The notes beneath the pieces were generated by a model. It saw only the letters and a program-made list of their open reading frames with translations. It did no database searches and was not told the DNA's origin. From Liolophura sinensis (taxonomy: Eukaryota; Mollusca; Polyplacophora; Chitonida; Chitonidae), in contig NC_088306.1 of NCBI RefSeq assembly GCF_032854445.1, forward strand, positions 29,543,764 through 29,607,763: DNA of 64,000 nucleotides, in the 5' to 3' direction. Shown one piece after another: positions 13,432-26,000 of the stretch; positions within the stretch are counted from its first letter, which is position 1; every line of letters starts with the position of its first letter. A program made the translations under genes and the position numbers.

Positions 13432-13728
13432 GGGGGGGCTCAGTGGCTCAGCCGGTTAGCGCGCTAGCGCAGCGTGGTGACCCAGAAGCCTCCCACCAAT
13501 GCTGTTGCTGTGAGTTCAAGTCCAGCTCATACTGACTTCCTCTCGGGCCGCACGTGGGAAGGTCTGCTAGTAACCTGCAGATGGTTGTGGGTTTCCTCCG
13601 GAATCTGTCCGGTTTCCACCCACCATAATACTGGCCGCCGTCGTACAAGTGAAATATTCTTGAGTACGGCGTAAAGCACCAATTAAATAAATAAATAAAC
13701 CACCAATCCAATAAATAAATAAATAAAG
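13432..13728 (+). mobile_element. Full-length tRNA-derived SINE
   Basis: A-box TGGCTCAGCCGGTTAGCGCG, B-box GAGTTCAAGTCCAGC, core with CGTGGGAAGG and CCACCATAATACTGGCCGCC, tail GTAAAGCACCAATTAAATA. The AAAT tail with ACCAAT is duplicated at the 3' end. Confidence 0.88.
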
Positions 13729-13934
13729 CAGTCTTAAGCAGTATATGAAACTTTTGTGTACATCGATCTTAGTATTATAACTTGTTAACTGTGAGACAAT
13801 ACGGCATTTTTAGTAATTCTGGTGACGTCTGATAAATTGCAGTTAACATCACTACATAGTTTTACCTCATTCTGTTTAAGCAATGGTGCCAGAAGTATGT
13901 GTAGGTTGCAACGGTTTAAACATCCATGTGCACA

Positions 13935-14075
13935 GTCGGAATAAAACCCTTCCTGTGGTAAACTGGCACGAGGCCTTACTTCATCGGTTACGTGTAACTA
14001 TTTGCCAGCTACCACACTGTTGTTGCTGCTCTCGTTTTGCCCTCTATGGTGAAAGTGTTTTATTATATAAACAAA
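13935..14075 (+). repeat. Dispersed repeat family B, copy 1
   Basis: About 140 bp matching 31455-31600 and, in part, 53795-53895. Shared blocks are GGAATAAAACCCT, GTAACYATTTGCCARC and CACACTG followed by GCTGC/GCAGC and CGTTTT. The element class is unknown. Confidence 0.65.
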
Positions 14076-14828
14076 AATTACCTTTCCGAAAATTTCTATG
14101 TAATGGCCACAAAGACCATGGAGACAATTTATGACGTGTCAGCTCGTGACGTCACGCGGGGTCGACCCATATTCTGGACGTGGTTCTTCTCGGCCAGATA
14201 TCACATAGCGTCAACTCCCATCAGAACGCTGGCCATATCCTCTATCAGAAATAGCGACATCTGGATTCGAACCTCCGCTCAGGATGCGATTTATTAGACG
14301 GAGCATTTGGTGGGGCTCTGGAGCACAGCTATTTCTGACTTAAGTCAAATAATAAAAATCTGTCAAAGTTCTTAGTTTTTGATGCTGGAAGTTTCAACTG
14401 GTCTTAATGTGACAAAATATTGGCTTTGTGGAATCGGCGCTAGACTCTGAACATATAGCCATCATACAGGCAGCTAACGTTATCGTCTTTACATGCGCTA
14501 TGTAGAGACCAAAGACACTACTGCTACTGTGCTGTTGGGTCGCAAACCGTGTCAAACGGCTGAAGCCATATTTATTATGAAAAAATCAATATTTTATAGG
14601 CGGGTCAAACCGCAGATAATCTGTAGGGAAAATCGAAAAAACGCTCAAGACCAAGCATTAACGCTTTAGTCTGTCGCTGTTAGGTTTGCTATACGTCTGC
14701 TATATGTCTGTTTCTAGACCAATTGTCAGCAGGGAGTTCATTGACCGTTCAGCAGAAGAAGTGAGATCTCAATAATCGTAGCATTTACAACAACAACACT
14801 TCAGAGAGCCTACACTTAAACCCTATCT

Positions 14829-15100
14829 GGGAGGCCTCTGTGGCTCAGTTGGTTAGCGCGCTAGCGCAGCGTAATAACCTAGGAGTCTCTCACCAACGCG
14901 GTCGCTGTGAGTTCAAGCCCAGCTCATGCTGGCTTCCTCTCCGGCCGTATGTGGGAAGGTCTACAGCAACCTGCGGATGGTCGTGGGTTTCCCACGGGCT
15001 GTTCCCGGTTTTCACCCACCATAATGCTGGCCGCCGTCGTATAAGTGAAATATTCTTGAGTACGGCGTAAAACACCAATCAAATAAATAAATAAATAAAC
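14829..15100 (+). mobile_element. Full-length SINE with 11-bp target duplication
   Basis: Head, B-box, core and (AAAT)n tail are all present. It is flanked by AAACCCTATCT at 14818-14828 and 15101-15111, as expected for LINE-mediated insertion. Confidence 0.92.
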
Positions 15101-15379
15101 AAACCCTATCTAGTGGATACATCCCACGGTGTGTTATATACACTTTGTAATCTTTCCTGTTAAAAGTAGTATTTTGCGCATAATCCTACATGTATTAAAT
15201 CGTATGTGGGAAGATGTTCCCGATGGAATCCTGACACTTGTCAATTTACCTCAATTAGGGTTTTATTCTAACTGTTTTTGTATATGCCAAAGAAAAAGCG
15301 TCAGTGCACACGTTTGATATAGCCACATGACTTTACCAGAATTAGATAAAAAATAGTGCAGTGATGGTAATTGCCGATT

Positions 15380-15530
15380 AGACATTACTGATCGTAATTG
15401 TTAAACATTACTGATCCTAATTATTAGACATTACTGATCGTAATCATTAGACATTACTGATCGTAATTGCCGATTAGACATTATTGATCGTAATTATTAA
15501 ACATTACTGATCGTAATTATTAGACAGTAC
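15380..15530. repeat. Minisatellite, about 24-bp unit, six copies
   Basis: Unit ACATTACTGATCGTAATTAT plus TAGA, with some units carrying GCCGAT. A short related motif recurs near 43640-43685 in MAO intron 8 (GATGTTAATTGC...TTAGACGTCACT). Confidence 0.85.
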
Positions 15531-15660
15531 TTGCCTGAAATTACTCAGAATGCTTGGTTGTCATCAGATTTAACACACGTGCACATTAACCAATGCAAAG
15601 GAACCAGGTCTTTGGGATGCTGTCTACCAGCAGAATCCTAGTTTATGCAGGAAGACACTA

Positions 15661-15920
15661 TATTTATTTACTTATTTGATTGATGTTTTAAGCAGTACTC
15701 AAGAATATTTCACTTATACGACGGCGGCCAGCATTATGGTGGGAGGAAACCGGGCAGAGCCCGAGGAAAACCCACAACCATCCACAGGTTGCTGAAAGAC
15801 CTTCCATAGTACGGCCGGAGAGGAAGCCAGCATGAGCTGTTCTTGAAATCACAGCGACCACATTGACCATAAACATTGCGCAGTACTGGTGCTCTAAACA
15901 CCTCGGACATGGAGGCCCCC
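15661..15920 (-). mobile_element. SINE, nearly full length
   Basis: Tail at the left, core CGGCGGCCAGCATTATGG, B-box near 15840-15855 and a diverged tRNA head ending near GGAGGCCCCC. Confidence 0.82.
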
Positions 15921-17571
15921 GCAGCTTTACAAATGAAGCGCAATGCGAATTTAGCGCAAGGCGAAGTTGTCGAATTGCAAAGGTGGCGTAAAGAATAAAC
16001 CCAAGATAAAGTATATAAGTACAAGTGTGTGTAGCACAAGGTAGGCTCACATGCCACCAGTAGGATATGTACAGGAAGTCTGAAAACTGCGGGAAACTGG
16101 TGTTGGTCCAAGGCGGTTACGACATATTATAGTCCGTCTGCATTTCTCGTCGATACAACAGGCACCGGAAAACGAGGAACGAACCCCTGGTAATTTGGAG
16201 GACAATCAATGGATATAGGCCGATGACCGTGTCCAGGTTGACGTACCGACTCCCCACAGCCTGGACAAAGAAAAGCCCTGCCAAAGGCAGAGACGCATTA
16301 TTCAGTTCCGGGCCGAATCGAAAGCGCCAAAGAGCCAAGGGGCATTTGGGATCAACTCGCGATTGATTTCACCCTGCTTCCGGTCATCATCAACGACTTA
16401 GCCAGCAGAAGAAAAAAATTACCGTTTATCGCGGATCCCTTGTCCATCCTAAACAAAGGATCGTCGATGTGTTCAATTCAAAGAATGTCTGTGCTACAAT
16501 TCGCAACCATGTTGTTTTCTCCACGAATCATTATTTACGTACAATACGTAACGTCACGGCTGTGTTGGTTGAATTATCATCAGAAGAAGTAGAATCGTTA
16601 TCGCATAGACATAATTAAAAAATAAACGGAATTATATGCCAAAAAACGGCGTCTTTTTACACCTTGTATACTGCACTCGTAGCAGACAGATCTACGAAGG
16701 GAACCGATTGACTCGCCTCAGTGCGGCTGTTCCCTCCAGATGTGTGTTCCGGATGTAAAATCGATAATTGCGTCATTATTGTCATTTAGCTCCAGTGGTG
16801 TTGTAATCACACCAGGGCACCGATCGGGCATGGCAGGAAACAGGTCGTTAAATGTGTTAATATAGTGAACCTCTGGTTAGATCTCTTTAACAATAGGAAA
16901 AGACTTCGCAATGCCTTATCTGTTCTTAATAATAGATCTATAATATATAGACTGTCTGTATTTAACATGGAACGTACACGTAGAGTGCTTGTGATTATAT
17001 ACAGACCCGGTACATTTACGTGGGGAACGAAAACGAACATTGGCGGAGAAGCTAAACGTGCTTTAAATCTCTATTACACAGGTTCAAGTCGGACCTTGTC
17101 AGACACATCTTCATTTAATCAAGCTAACTATGCCCATTAACATCTACCTTGATTGACTCAACTATATTAACTCTTCAAAGTCCTGAACCTTCCTTCATAA
17201 ATAAGCAGGATTCATGATCCAATTAGATTCCACCTTAGTTATTAACACTGACAGGAGTTCAAAACAACATGGGATGTGGCTGTAGTGAGGAGTATGCGGG
17301 GTGTGAAATAAAGTTATTTCACAGCAGACGTAGAAGAAATAGTTATCTTCACATCGACTTGTCAAAGGTTATCGGAGGGGCGGTAATTTTGAGGCAAAAT
17401 AGATATGATAGAAATAAGTGGCGAAACAACAGCAGTATAGACATCAATGGTTGTTTGATCTCTCGCTATCAGCGGTATTGTGACAGTGACTTTCCGCTGC
17501 CTGTTCGTTTTGACAAATGCACATCACTTTTCATGACTCTGCTTATAGCTGTTGTCTAATGTTTTGTCAAG
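15921..17571. other. Gene-free stretch with an unassigned 96-codon frame
   Basis: The frame 17269-17559 (+) begins MGCGCSEEYAGC. It has no family resemblance, and no splice or promoter support. Nothing else recognised. Confidence 0.35.
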
Positions 17572-17665
17572 GGGTAAAGCAATACTGTCACAAAGAAATA
17601 CTGTCACAATGTAGTACTGTCAAGAAGCAGTAGTGTCACAAAACAATACTGTCACAAAGCAATAA
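17572..17665. repeat. Minisatellite, about 17-bp unit, five copies
   Basis: Unit AATACTGTCACAAAGCA, imperfect. Confidence 0.75.
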
Positions 17666-18940
17666 AAGGTATCATGCTGCCTCACTGAAGTATCATAGGG
17701 AAGACACTATGTAGACATGACACAAGGGTCAACCGATCTCGGCCCTTTCAACGCACTTCTAATCGAAGATTTAACACTTAACAGCCTAACTATACAAGCC
17801 GTTTAGCTGTATATCTTTAGTTGCAAACACCTGTGTTTATTCGCACCGATCAGTGCACCCTAATTCCGAAAGCACGCATAGAAATATTACAGATACGATT
17901 CTGTCTAGGCCTACACACCACTTTCTTGAGACAGCTGTAGCACATGTTTCTGGCAACCAGTACATCTAAATAACCTCACATGTTGCCAAGGCCGATGCCT
18001 CGGCACTTTACAGTCTAGTATAGATACAATTATCTAGACTACCTTTATAATTAACACCTACCTTTGGGCGATACAGCACTCGAGTTCCTTACATCTTGAA
18101 AGTTCCAAGACAATGTTGCACCAACAAACTCTGGCTTGTAAAGTAGCAACGTCGTTAACAACGATGACGTAATAATGAAGTGTTGAGTAATACGTCGTCA
18201 AGACTTGTGGACCACAACGTCATGAAGAGGAAAGGATGTTTGATCTTTCCCGTTGGACGACGTTACAATGGGAACTTGTCAAACTCCCGGCAGCAGGACT
18301 TATATTCCTTTCCCAGCTCATCACGAGGTCGTCACATTGAAGACAGTACGACGTTACAATAGATACTGAAACATTATAACATTGTGGACGCTGATTCCCA
18401 ATCCACTTTTGACATAACAATGGCTCAAGACCCTGCGTCACACTAGCGCCACCTCGCGGGATTAAAAATATGCCGAGTCCTCATTGAGTTCGTGCTCAAG
18501 AGTTCGACGTCACAAGAAATCACACGCCATTGTTTGCGATGTCACAATGCCATCCCACCGTACAGTGAAATCCGGCTTCTTGTGACTTTATATCAGTTAG
18601 GACTTAAAAGACTAATTATAAAAGATATTTAATAATAGCAACTTAAACAACTCTACAGCACCCTTTCTTTCCTAGAAGAATTAGGTAAAATAAAACGTAG
18701 CGATTTAATAGCAAACTTATTAGAGTTTAACCGTCCATATACAATTGCTCAATATGCAGTGTTGTCGTCGCATTTATGAAACATCACCATATGAAAACCG
18801 ATTAAGACGATCTTCGTACCCTCGATAAAACAACACAGCGTAGCGATGGAACTATACCGAGAAGATATGGCTCGATAGTGGGAAGCTATCATAACATTGT
18901 TTCACAGTATCTTGTAATCGCATAGTTGAATAGTGGGACG

Positions 18941-19039
18941 CTATGGAACAAAGCGATGGAATGATACTGCCAAGCGACTAAATGATCCTAGCATCAGCCT
19001 ATGGCTTCGCACTATCTGTCCATCGTTTCGTTCCATTGT
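18941..19039. repeat. Imperfect inverted repeat
   Basis: The left arm at 18941-18977 contains ATGGAACAAAGCGATGGA. The right arm at 19003-19039 is roughly its reverse complement (TCCATCGTTTCGTTCCAT). Related GCGATGGAA and ATAGTGGGA[A/C]GCTAT motifs recur just upstream at 18840-18945. Confidence 0.55.
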
Positions 19040-20381
19040 CGGACGACAGAACGATAGTAAAAGGTACGATTATAATAATGGGACGTCTCTTCGCAAAGAA
19101 ACGTGACTGAAATTTATGTGTAAAAAACATCATCGATAAATGTTTTGTTTAGATTTCGCTACGAAAAATACAGTCCAGTATTTAAGTGGAAAAGGTGGGG
19201 TTTTGGGGACATACTGATAGTGTTACGTTCAATGACGTCGAATATAGACTCTTTTAATGTAATAAATGGAAAAAACGTTTTGTGTTTTACATTCATCAAA
19301 TTGCAATTATTGCATCGCACCATATATTAGAGTTGTTGGTACGCATAAAATGCCCCGTTTGCTCTGGAGTGCTTTTGTTATCTATATCACTACTATTGTT
19401 CGTTAGGGAATGAAACACGTTTTTTGAAGAAAATTACAGTCACATATACTGAAAAGTCTCAAAGACAACCTGTTACAGAGCTGTGGTGAAATTCCATCCA
19501 GGCGATCCATCTGAATTGTGATTGGCTAAGAACCTGGAGGCACATGGTTTAATTACTATAAATCACGAGTTTTAGATAACACAGTTGTCCTAAGCCATAT
19601 TCCGCATGGTCACCGCCCGGGTTTCCTGCACAGATTAGATTTCTGGTAACGTGGTAGTGGTGTACCATCTGGGTAAATATCGATTTATCTATTATACTGG
19701 CCTGCCTGTCCGAGACTCTCTATCACCTAAAGATGCACTCAATGCCCTCGGTTAGCGATAGCAAGATGCGGGTTAAGAAGACCTGGACTCCGTCGGGGAT
19801 AATTGACTCCCTATCATTTGCTCTTGGGATATAATTGCTCTGATAATTATTTATTGCTTTATTAAAGCGAGGAGAAATACAGAAGTGGCAGACACATTTG
19901 GACATATTTTGTCCCCTTTTTATCCTCTTGTTATTTTGTCAATCAATTATAGCACCTGCGTGTGTTACGCATTGTAAAGACTGGCATAAAGACTTTCTTA
20001 CCTCATAAGACCACAGTCACAATTATGCGTACACATACTACGGAGCCGTAAAACTGACAGGGCGGTTTTCTGATTTTTTTTAACTGTGCGTTGTTTATTT
20101 TTTCCACTTTTGCAGTCGGCGTATCTCCATTTTTAGCAACGTTAGAGAAAACAATTATTAAAGATGTATATCGTTATAGGAGATTTTTGGCACAAATATC
20201 CATCAGGGCAAATCCAATCCAAATTTTGCTATTATTTTACAACCACTTTTCACGAGATATCAGCCTCGTATTGTGCACGTGTTTCAAAAAAAGGTAAAGT
20301 TCCTAAAAATATATAAAGAATTATTTTGAGAAAATGTATAGCCCAGACACCCGCGGTTTACCACTAAAGACTCACAAACAG

Positions 20382-21163
20382 TCAGAGCAAGGGAATGTCG
20401 GGGGAATGTCGGGTTTCAATGTGATGTGTCACGAGCAGTCTGAGCAAGGGAATGTCGGGGGAATGTCGGGTTTCAATGTGATGTGTCACGAGCAGTCTGA
20501 GCAAGGGAATGTCGGGTTTCAATGTGATGTGTCACGAGCAGTCTGAGCAAGGGAATGTCGGGGGAATGTCGGGTTTCAATGTGATGTGTCACGAGCAGTC
20601 TGAGCAAGGGAATGTCGGGGGAATGTCGGGTTTCAATGTGATGTGTCACGAGCAGTCTGAGCAAGGGAATGTCGGGGGAATGTCGGGTTTCAACGAGCTG
20701 TGGAATGAGCAATCAGAGCAAGGGAATCTCCGGGGAATTCGGGCTTTGAACGTGCTGTGGGACAAGCAGTCAGAGCAGAGAAATCTCTGGGGAATGCCGG
20801 GTTTGAACGTGCTGTGGCACGAGCAGTCAGAGCAGGGAAATCTCGGGGGAATACCGGGTTTGAACGTGCTGTGGCACGAGCAGTGAGAGAAGGGAAATCT
20901 CTGGGGAATGCCGGGTTTGAGCGTGCTGTGTCACGAGCAGTCTGAGCAAGGGAATGTCCGGGGAATGCCTGGTTTCAACGTGCTGTGGGACAAGCAGTCA
21001 GAGCAGAGAAATCTCTGGGGAATGCCGGGTTTCAAGTGTTGTGTCACGAGCAGTCAGAGCAAGGGAATGTCTGGCGAATCCGGGTTTGAACGTGCTGTGG
21101 ACAGAGCAGTAAGCGCAAGGGAATCTCTGAAGAATGCGGGTTTGACCGCGCTGTGCCATCAAA
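20382..21163. repeat. Minisatellite, 57-bp unit, about 13 copies
   Basis: Unit begins GAGCAGTCTGAGCAAGGGAA and includes GTCGGGGGAATGTCGGGTTT. The left units are nearly identical; the right units drift (GTGCTGTGGGACAAGCAGTC). Since 57 is a multiple of 3, a 19-residue repeat (EQSEQGNVGGMSGFNVMCH) stays open, but stops and one shortened unit break it. Not called as a gene. Confidence 0.9.
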
Positions 21164-21217
21164 GCACCTTGTAGTTTAATTACAAAAAGATTCCAAGAGG
21201 CAGGTTTCTCATTTAAT

Positions 21218-21466
21218 TCATTATTTACTTGATTGGTGTTTTACGCCCTACCCAAGAATATTTCACTTATACGACGGCAGCCAGCATTACGCTGAGAGGA
21301 AACGGGGCAGAGCTCTGCGGAAACTCACGACCATCCGCAGGTTGCCTTCCCACGTACGGCCGAAGGAGAAGCCAGCTGAGCTGAACTTTAGGACGACAGC
21401 ATTGGTGAGAGGATCCTGGGTCATTGCGCCGCGCTGTCGTGCCAACGATCTGGTCCACGGAGGCCC
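21218..21466 (-). mobile_element. Full-length SINE with 17-bp perfect target duplication
   Basis: The tail is at the left and the head CACGGAGGCCC at the right. It is flanked by CAGGTTTCTCATTTAAT at 21201-21217 and 21467-21483, identical over 17 bp. It has diverged from the other copies but the duplication is intact. Confidence 0.93.
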
Positions 21467-21611
21467 CAGGTTTCTCATTTAATAATATAATGATATGAAC
21501 ATATATACATAATATAAGTGTACAAAGGTCTTTGTAGAATATGCTTTGCTCCGAACTATACTATCCGTTTACGTTTTATTTGTGCCACCATAATCCTACC
21601 CGAATGGAATT

Positions 21612-21868
21612 TATTTATTTGATTGGTGCTTACGCCGTACTCTAGAATATTTCACTTATACGACGGCGGCCAGCATTATGGTGGGAGGAAACTGGGCACA
21701 GCCCGGGGGAAACCCACGACAATCCGCAGGTTGCTGTAGACCTTCCCACGTACGGCCGGAGAGGGAGCCAGCATAAACTGGGTTTGAACTCTCAGCGACC
21801 GCATTGGTGGGAGGCCCCTGGGTCATTACGCTGCGCTGGCGCGCTAACTAACTATCCACAGAGGCCCT
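21612..21868 (-). mobile_element. Full-length SINE
   Basis: The tail, core and head (GCGCTGGCGCGCTAACTAAC) are all present. A short TGGAATT occurs on both sides. Confidence 0.9.
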
Positions 21869-21870
21869 CT

Positions 21871-22653
21871 ATTGGAATTAAACGGGCTATACTATAGCGG
21901 TATCTTTAGCATACAGCATCTAATGCATTAGGCTGCCCTACTTCAGAAGAACGCATGCTGTATATTCACAGCTTTGCGTATACGGGTAAGTGGATTGGGT
22001 TTGCAAAAGCAACTCGGAATCAGTCTGACAAGTCTAAACATAAACTTATCTAGATATATACACGCGCTGAGGGTTACAACCTGAGATTATAGACTGTATG
22101 TAACAGTACGCGTTCCAGTTAGACATACAAATCAGTGAATGTATTGCCTGGCCTTCCCCATGTGACCAGGATTTCTCGCTTGACATCATACAGCGCTGCT
22201 CAGCAGGTCCGCTTGCACGGTCGTCTATAGAGAGCCACGGATCACCGTCAAGGCGCAGAGCTGGCGTAGACGGACGGAGCGGCATTTTCATGCAGACATA
22301 CTTTCCACCGTTTTTGCCCAGGGTATCCTTCAATATTCCCTGACCTGACCCTCCGTCTCCAGGGGGACTGATATCGTTGGTTGGGAGAGGTTCGGTTCGG
22401 TTGACAAGAGCTGTATGTTGTACAAGCCCGACCCCCCATACACTATAAGGATTTAATTGTCAATTATCGTGCAGTTTGCAGTTCATTGCTGTAGTCGTGT
22501 AGCGTACAGCTGTACCCTGGGATCAATACAGACACACAGCCTTTACAGCTGGGTGTTTTGTTTGCGACGGGTTAAAGCCAAACGGACGTACCTACTCGCC
22601 AGAAAGGATACACGGTGTACAGGCAGCATCGCGGACCTGTCAGAAGCACGGCA
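21871..22653. other. Upstream region of MAO
   Basis: Holds the promoter and 5' UTR by position. No TATA box or initiator that I can defend. The reverse-strand open frames here lack family signatures. Confidence 0.4.
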
Positions 22654-22708
22654 ATGGACTCAGGAACGAGAACGTGCGATGTGGTTGTTGTGGGTGCCGG
22701 AATAAGCG
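22654..22708 (+). CDS. MAO: MAO exon 1 (start, FAD-binding loop)
   Basis: Begins at an ATG in good context (G at -3, G at +4) and encodes [18 protein letters not shown] plus the first base of the next Gly. This is the beta strand and GxGxxG turn of the dinucleotide-binding fold. The donor is G|GTAAGA (phase 1). The frame stays open upstream for some distance, so a slightly longer N-terminus is possible, but MAO proteins usually start about ten residues before this motif. Intron 1 is about 9.1 kb. Confidence 0.85.
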
Positions 22709-22974
22709 GTAAGAAACTGTGCATGTCTTAATGGAAGACTCCAGTCTTTTCCACCCTGCATGTGTTGTCTGTAAAACCGTTTTCAGTACATACATACAAA
22801 TGGTGGTTGCTTTTATCTACGACGCTGCATCACCGTTTTACAATGATACCTAACCCCCAAATATAACTCGCTCTGCAAATACTACAGTAGTTATACAAAC
22901 GTTTGATGCTGAATTGACACAAATAGCTGTGTTCGAATCGATGTATTAAAATATTAAAATGGTGATGCTTATCG

Positions 22975-23022
<48 letters not shown>

Positions 23023-26000
23023 GCCATAGGATAATACAGGTTATCATGCTATGTGGTTGCTATCTTGTTTCCATATGATTCTGCGTGCAAATTCCACTGG
23101 TAACTACATGTATGTGCTGTAGATGTATAAATAATATATAACATTCTACAATTAAGCATAGATGCAGCATGCCGCATGGATAAAATGCTACAGGCTGTAT
23201 ATATAGTAAGCAGCAGACTCCAGTGACTCCGTGCCAGCCATTAGGCTAGTGACCAGATGCGTGTAGTAAGACTTCCGGTACGAGTCGACCACAGTGTTGC
23301 CAGGCCATGCCGTAAGATGCCGAGGGCTTGCTGATAAGAATGAACGCAGAGGCCCACGTATAGCTGCGTCTGCAACACCGTACTTGAATCCGTGAATCCC
23401 TACAAAAACACTGCTCTGTTGCCGTCTCATTTTAACACGGTAAATCTCGTTAGCTGGTTATCCAAAAACGTGCCCACGTGGAAACCCTGAATCGTGCACA
23501 TGACGTGCTGACATGCCGGGGGGGCTTATTTGCTACAGAAGGCGTCCTTCCGCTACACGCAAGACTGATCAAGTTTACTACGCTTCAAGCTTAACTATAT
23601 ACTGATGAAACACTCATTAATGACATATGTACGGAAGACCAGTCACACTATCTCAGTTTGTGGACATTTCCTAAGCACAGCGTAATTAATCTAAGTCTAT
23701 ACGTCATGCCTATATTGATATTCAGTGTGAGTTCAAGACCAGCTCATGCTGGTTTCATTTCCAGTCGTAGGAAGGTTTGTCAGCAACCAGGGGATACTCG
23801 TGGGTTTCCCATAGGCTCTGCGCGGTTTCTTCTCACCATATTGTTGGTCACCGTCGTATAAGTAAAATGAACAGGAATAAAATAAATAAATAAACATACT
23901 GATATTTAGTTGCTTCTTTTTCTTTAATATTCTCTTTTTTTTCTGGTATTTCTTCTGGCTGTAAATCGTATAGAATCTTTTGACAGCACCTAATTAATTA
24001 TAATGTAATGGGAAAACATATATCCTTAATTACCTAATTACGATAACGGTCGTTGCAGTCTGCACGTAGTCAGCACGTAGTCAGCGCTGTGCGCGCTTTG
24101 TGTAAAAACATCCTGCAGCAGAGCAACTTCGTTTCTAACCAGACATCCGTTAAGCGCTCGTTGACAGGAGCGCTCTTCTTTCTTCGAGATATTACTGCAG
24201 GCTATACAATTACTGTCGACATGCCAACTCTAGGGCCTATTTACCGTATCCTAGTGATACGTTTAACTGTGTTAAGAAGCTCAGTGTTACATCCGTGCCT
24301 GGCCATCCCCGGCTGAACACATCGCGGCCCTAGGAACACATCGCGGCCCTAGGATCAAGAAACCGTCTTAAGACTTAAGTCAAAATTTCCATCATTAAAC
24401 TCGGTATGTTTCTATCTGTTAATTTAGCTGAAAGATGTTTTACAATAACTTACCGGGAATTCACGTTCTCAAGCAATATTTTGACCTTGTCACGTAAGAA
24501 ATAACAGTTTTAAAGTGATCTGGAATTTTGACTTAAGTCTAAGATTCGTGATCTTGGGGCCTAGCTCACAGGCTTGATTTGCTTCCAATCAGTTCACAAA
24601 TTCGTTCTTTAAGCAGTTTAAGTAGTTCTTTGCTGTATTTAGCAAATAATTACAAAAAAAGAAACACCTGTAACTCACTAACTCACACAATGAACGAGTG
24701 AGTGGTTTATTAATTCTCTGACTCAATCAGGAAATCCGTGAGAAATTATTTAATCATGTAAGTGTCAGATTTTTTTAAAATTCGTTTTTGAATAACCATC
24801 TACATCGTTGTGCTGGTCAATCCATTAGCCATCAAATCAGGCAAGGAAAAATCAGCCAACTCGACTGAAAAGATCAGTCGCTCCGCGTGTTCGAATCCAG
24901 CTCTCGCCATTTAGGTTGCGGCTCTAAGTCTGGTAGCTAGTCCAATACCGGTGAAGGTTGGTGGTTACTCCAAGCACTCCGGGACATATAGCCGTAATTT
25001 AAGTAAAATATACTGGAGCGCGGCGTTAAACGACTTTCAATCAATCAGCCAGCCAATCTTTCATTGCTATCTAAAATGCATATCCCCAGTCTTAGAACTA
25101 ATCTTCTACACATGGTTTTGAACTCTATACAATAATAATGCACTGCAGTTTGGTCCGTATTTCTCACTGAAGAATTCGAATCGCACCTCCGGGAACCGGT
25201 TGCACGTCAATCTATGACATGACGACTGAGATAGTAACCCGTTGACAGATGAAAGCTGAATATTGACGAATTAATTAGGCTCTTTCAGCGTGTTTAGTCC
25301 GCCACGCATTAATTGGTTTTAAGCCGACAATTGATATTGATGCACTCATTCGAATAATATCATTTTTATCGATAGAGTTAGTTGCCATAGTTAACACGGC
25401 GATGCAGTAAAAAAATCAGTGATAAATGAGTATTGCGCCTTTTTTGTACATCTGTTCACGGGTTGCTTCGTAGATGATGGAATTTATGAAAAAGGCGTTA
25501 TACCAATAACAGTTGGTAATGAATTTCCTGTTAACGAAGTGTGGTTCATATTGTTATAAAACACTCGGTTCTAAATAAACATTACACGACACACCAACTT
25601 ATTTGCGTTGAAAATGTCTTACAGATACCGAGACCTATAAATGCTATGCAGTATTTTTTCTACCATGGCTGTGAATATTTAATGAATTTCACTTCACATT
25701 TTGGAAAAGAGTGATATTAGGTTTTTGTGTTAAGAGGTATTGTCAGCCTTCATCTCAATCCTTTCCTGAAATATTATGGCAGGTCCCGGTTTCAGGCATA
25801 AATGTAGTGAGGAAAAACTTAAAAAGATGTGTTTATCTTTTCCTGAATTAATTACTGAAATAGCCATGTCTCCCACCATTTTATCGACAATCTTGCTCCT
25901 ACCTCTTAGCAAAACCAACAACGGCCCGGGCTTATAGGCTTTAAGATCTTTATTAGCGGAATTCCATGGCGAATCGTTGAGCATGAGAAGATGTGCCATA

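Noticed and set aside
17269-17559. 96-codon frame with an MGCGC N-terminus (possible acylated protein)
   Set aside because: No similarity I recognise, no conserved domain, no nearby splice or promoter evidence; within chance expectation for this much sequence.
22457-22705. 82-codon frame overlapping MAO exon 1
   Set aside because: It runs in another frame over the exon that encodes the VVVVGAGIS motif; it is a shadow frame.
25730-25999. 89-codon - strand frame
   Set aside because: No recognisable motif; it lies in MAO intron 1 and has no splice context.
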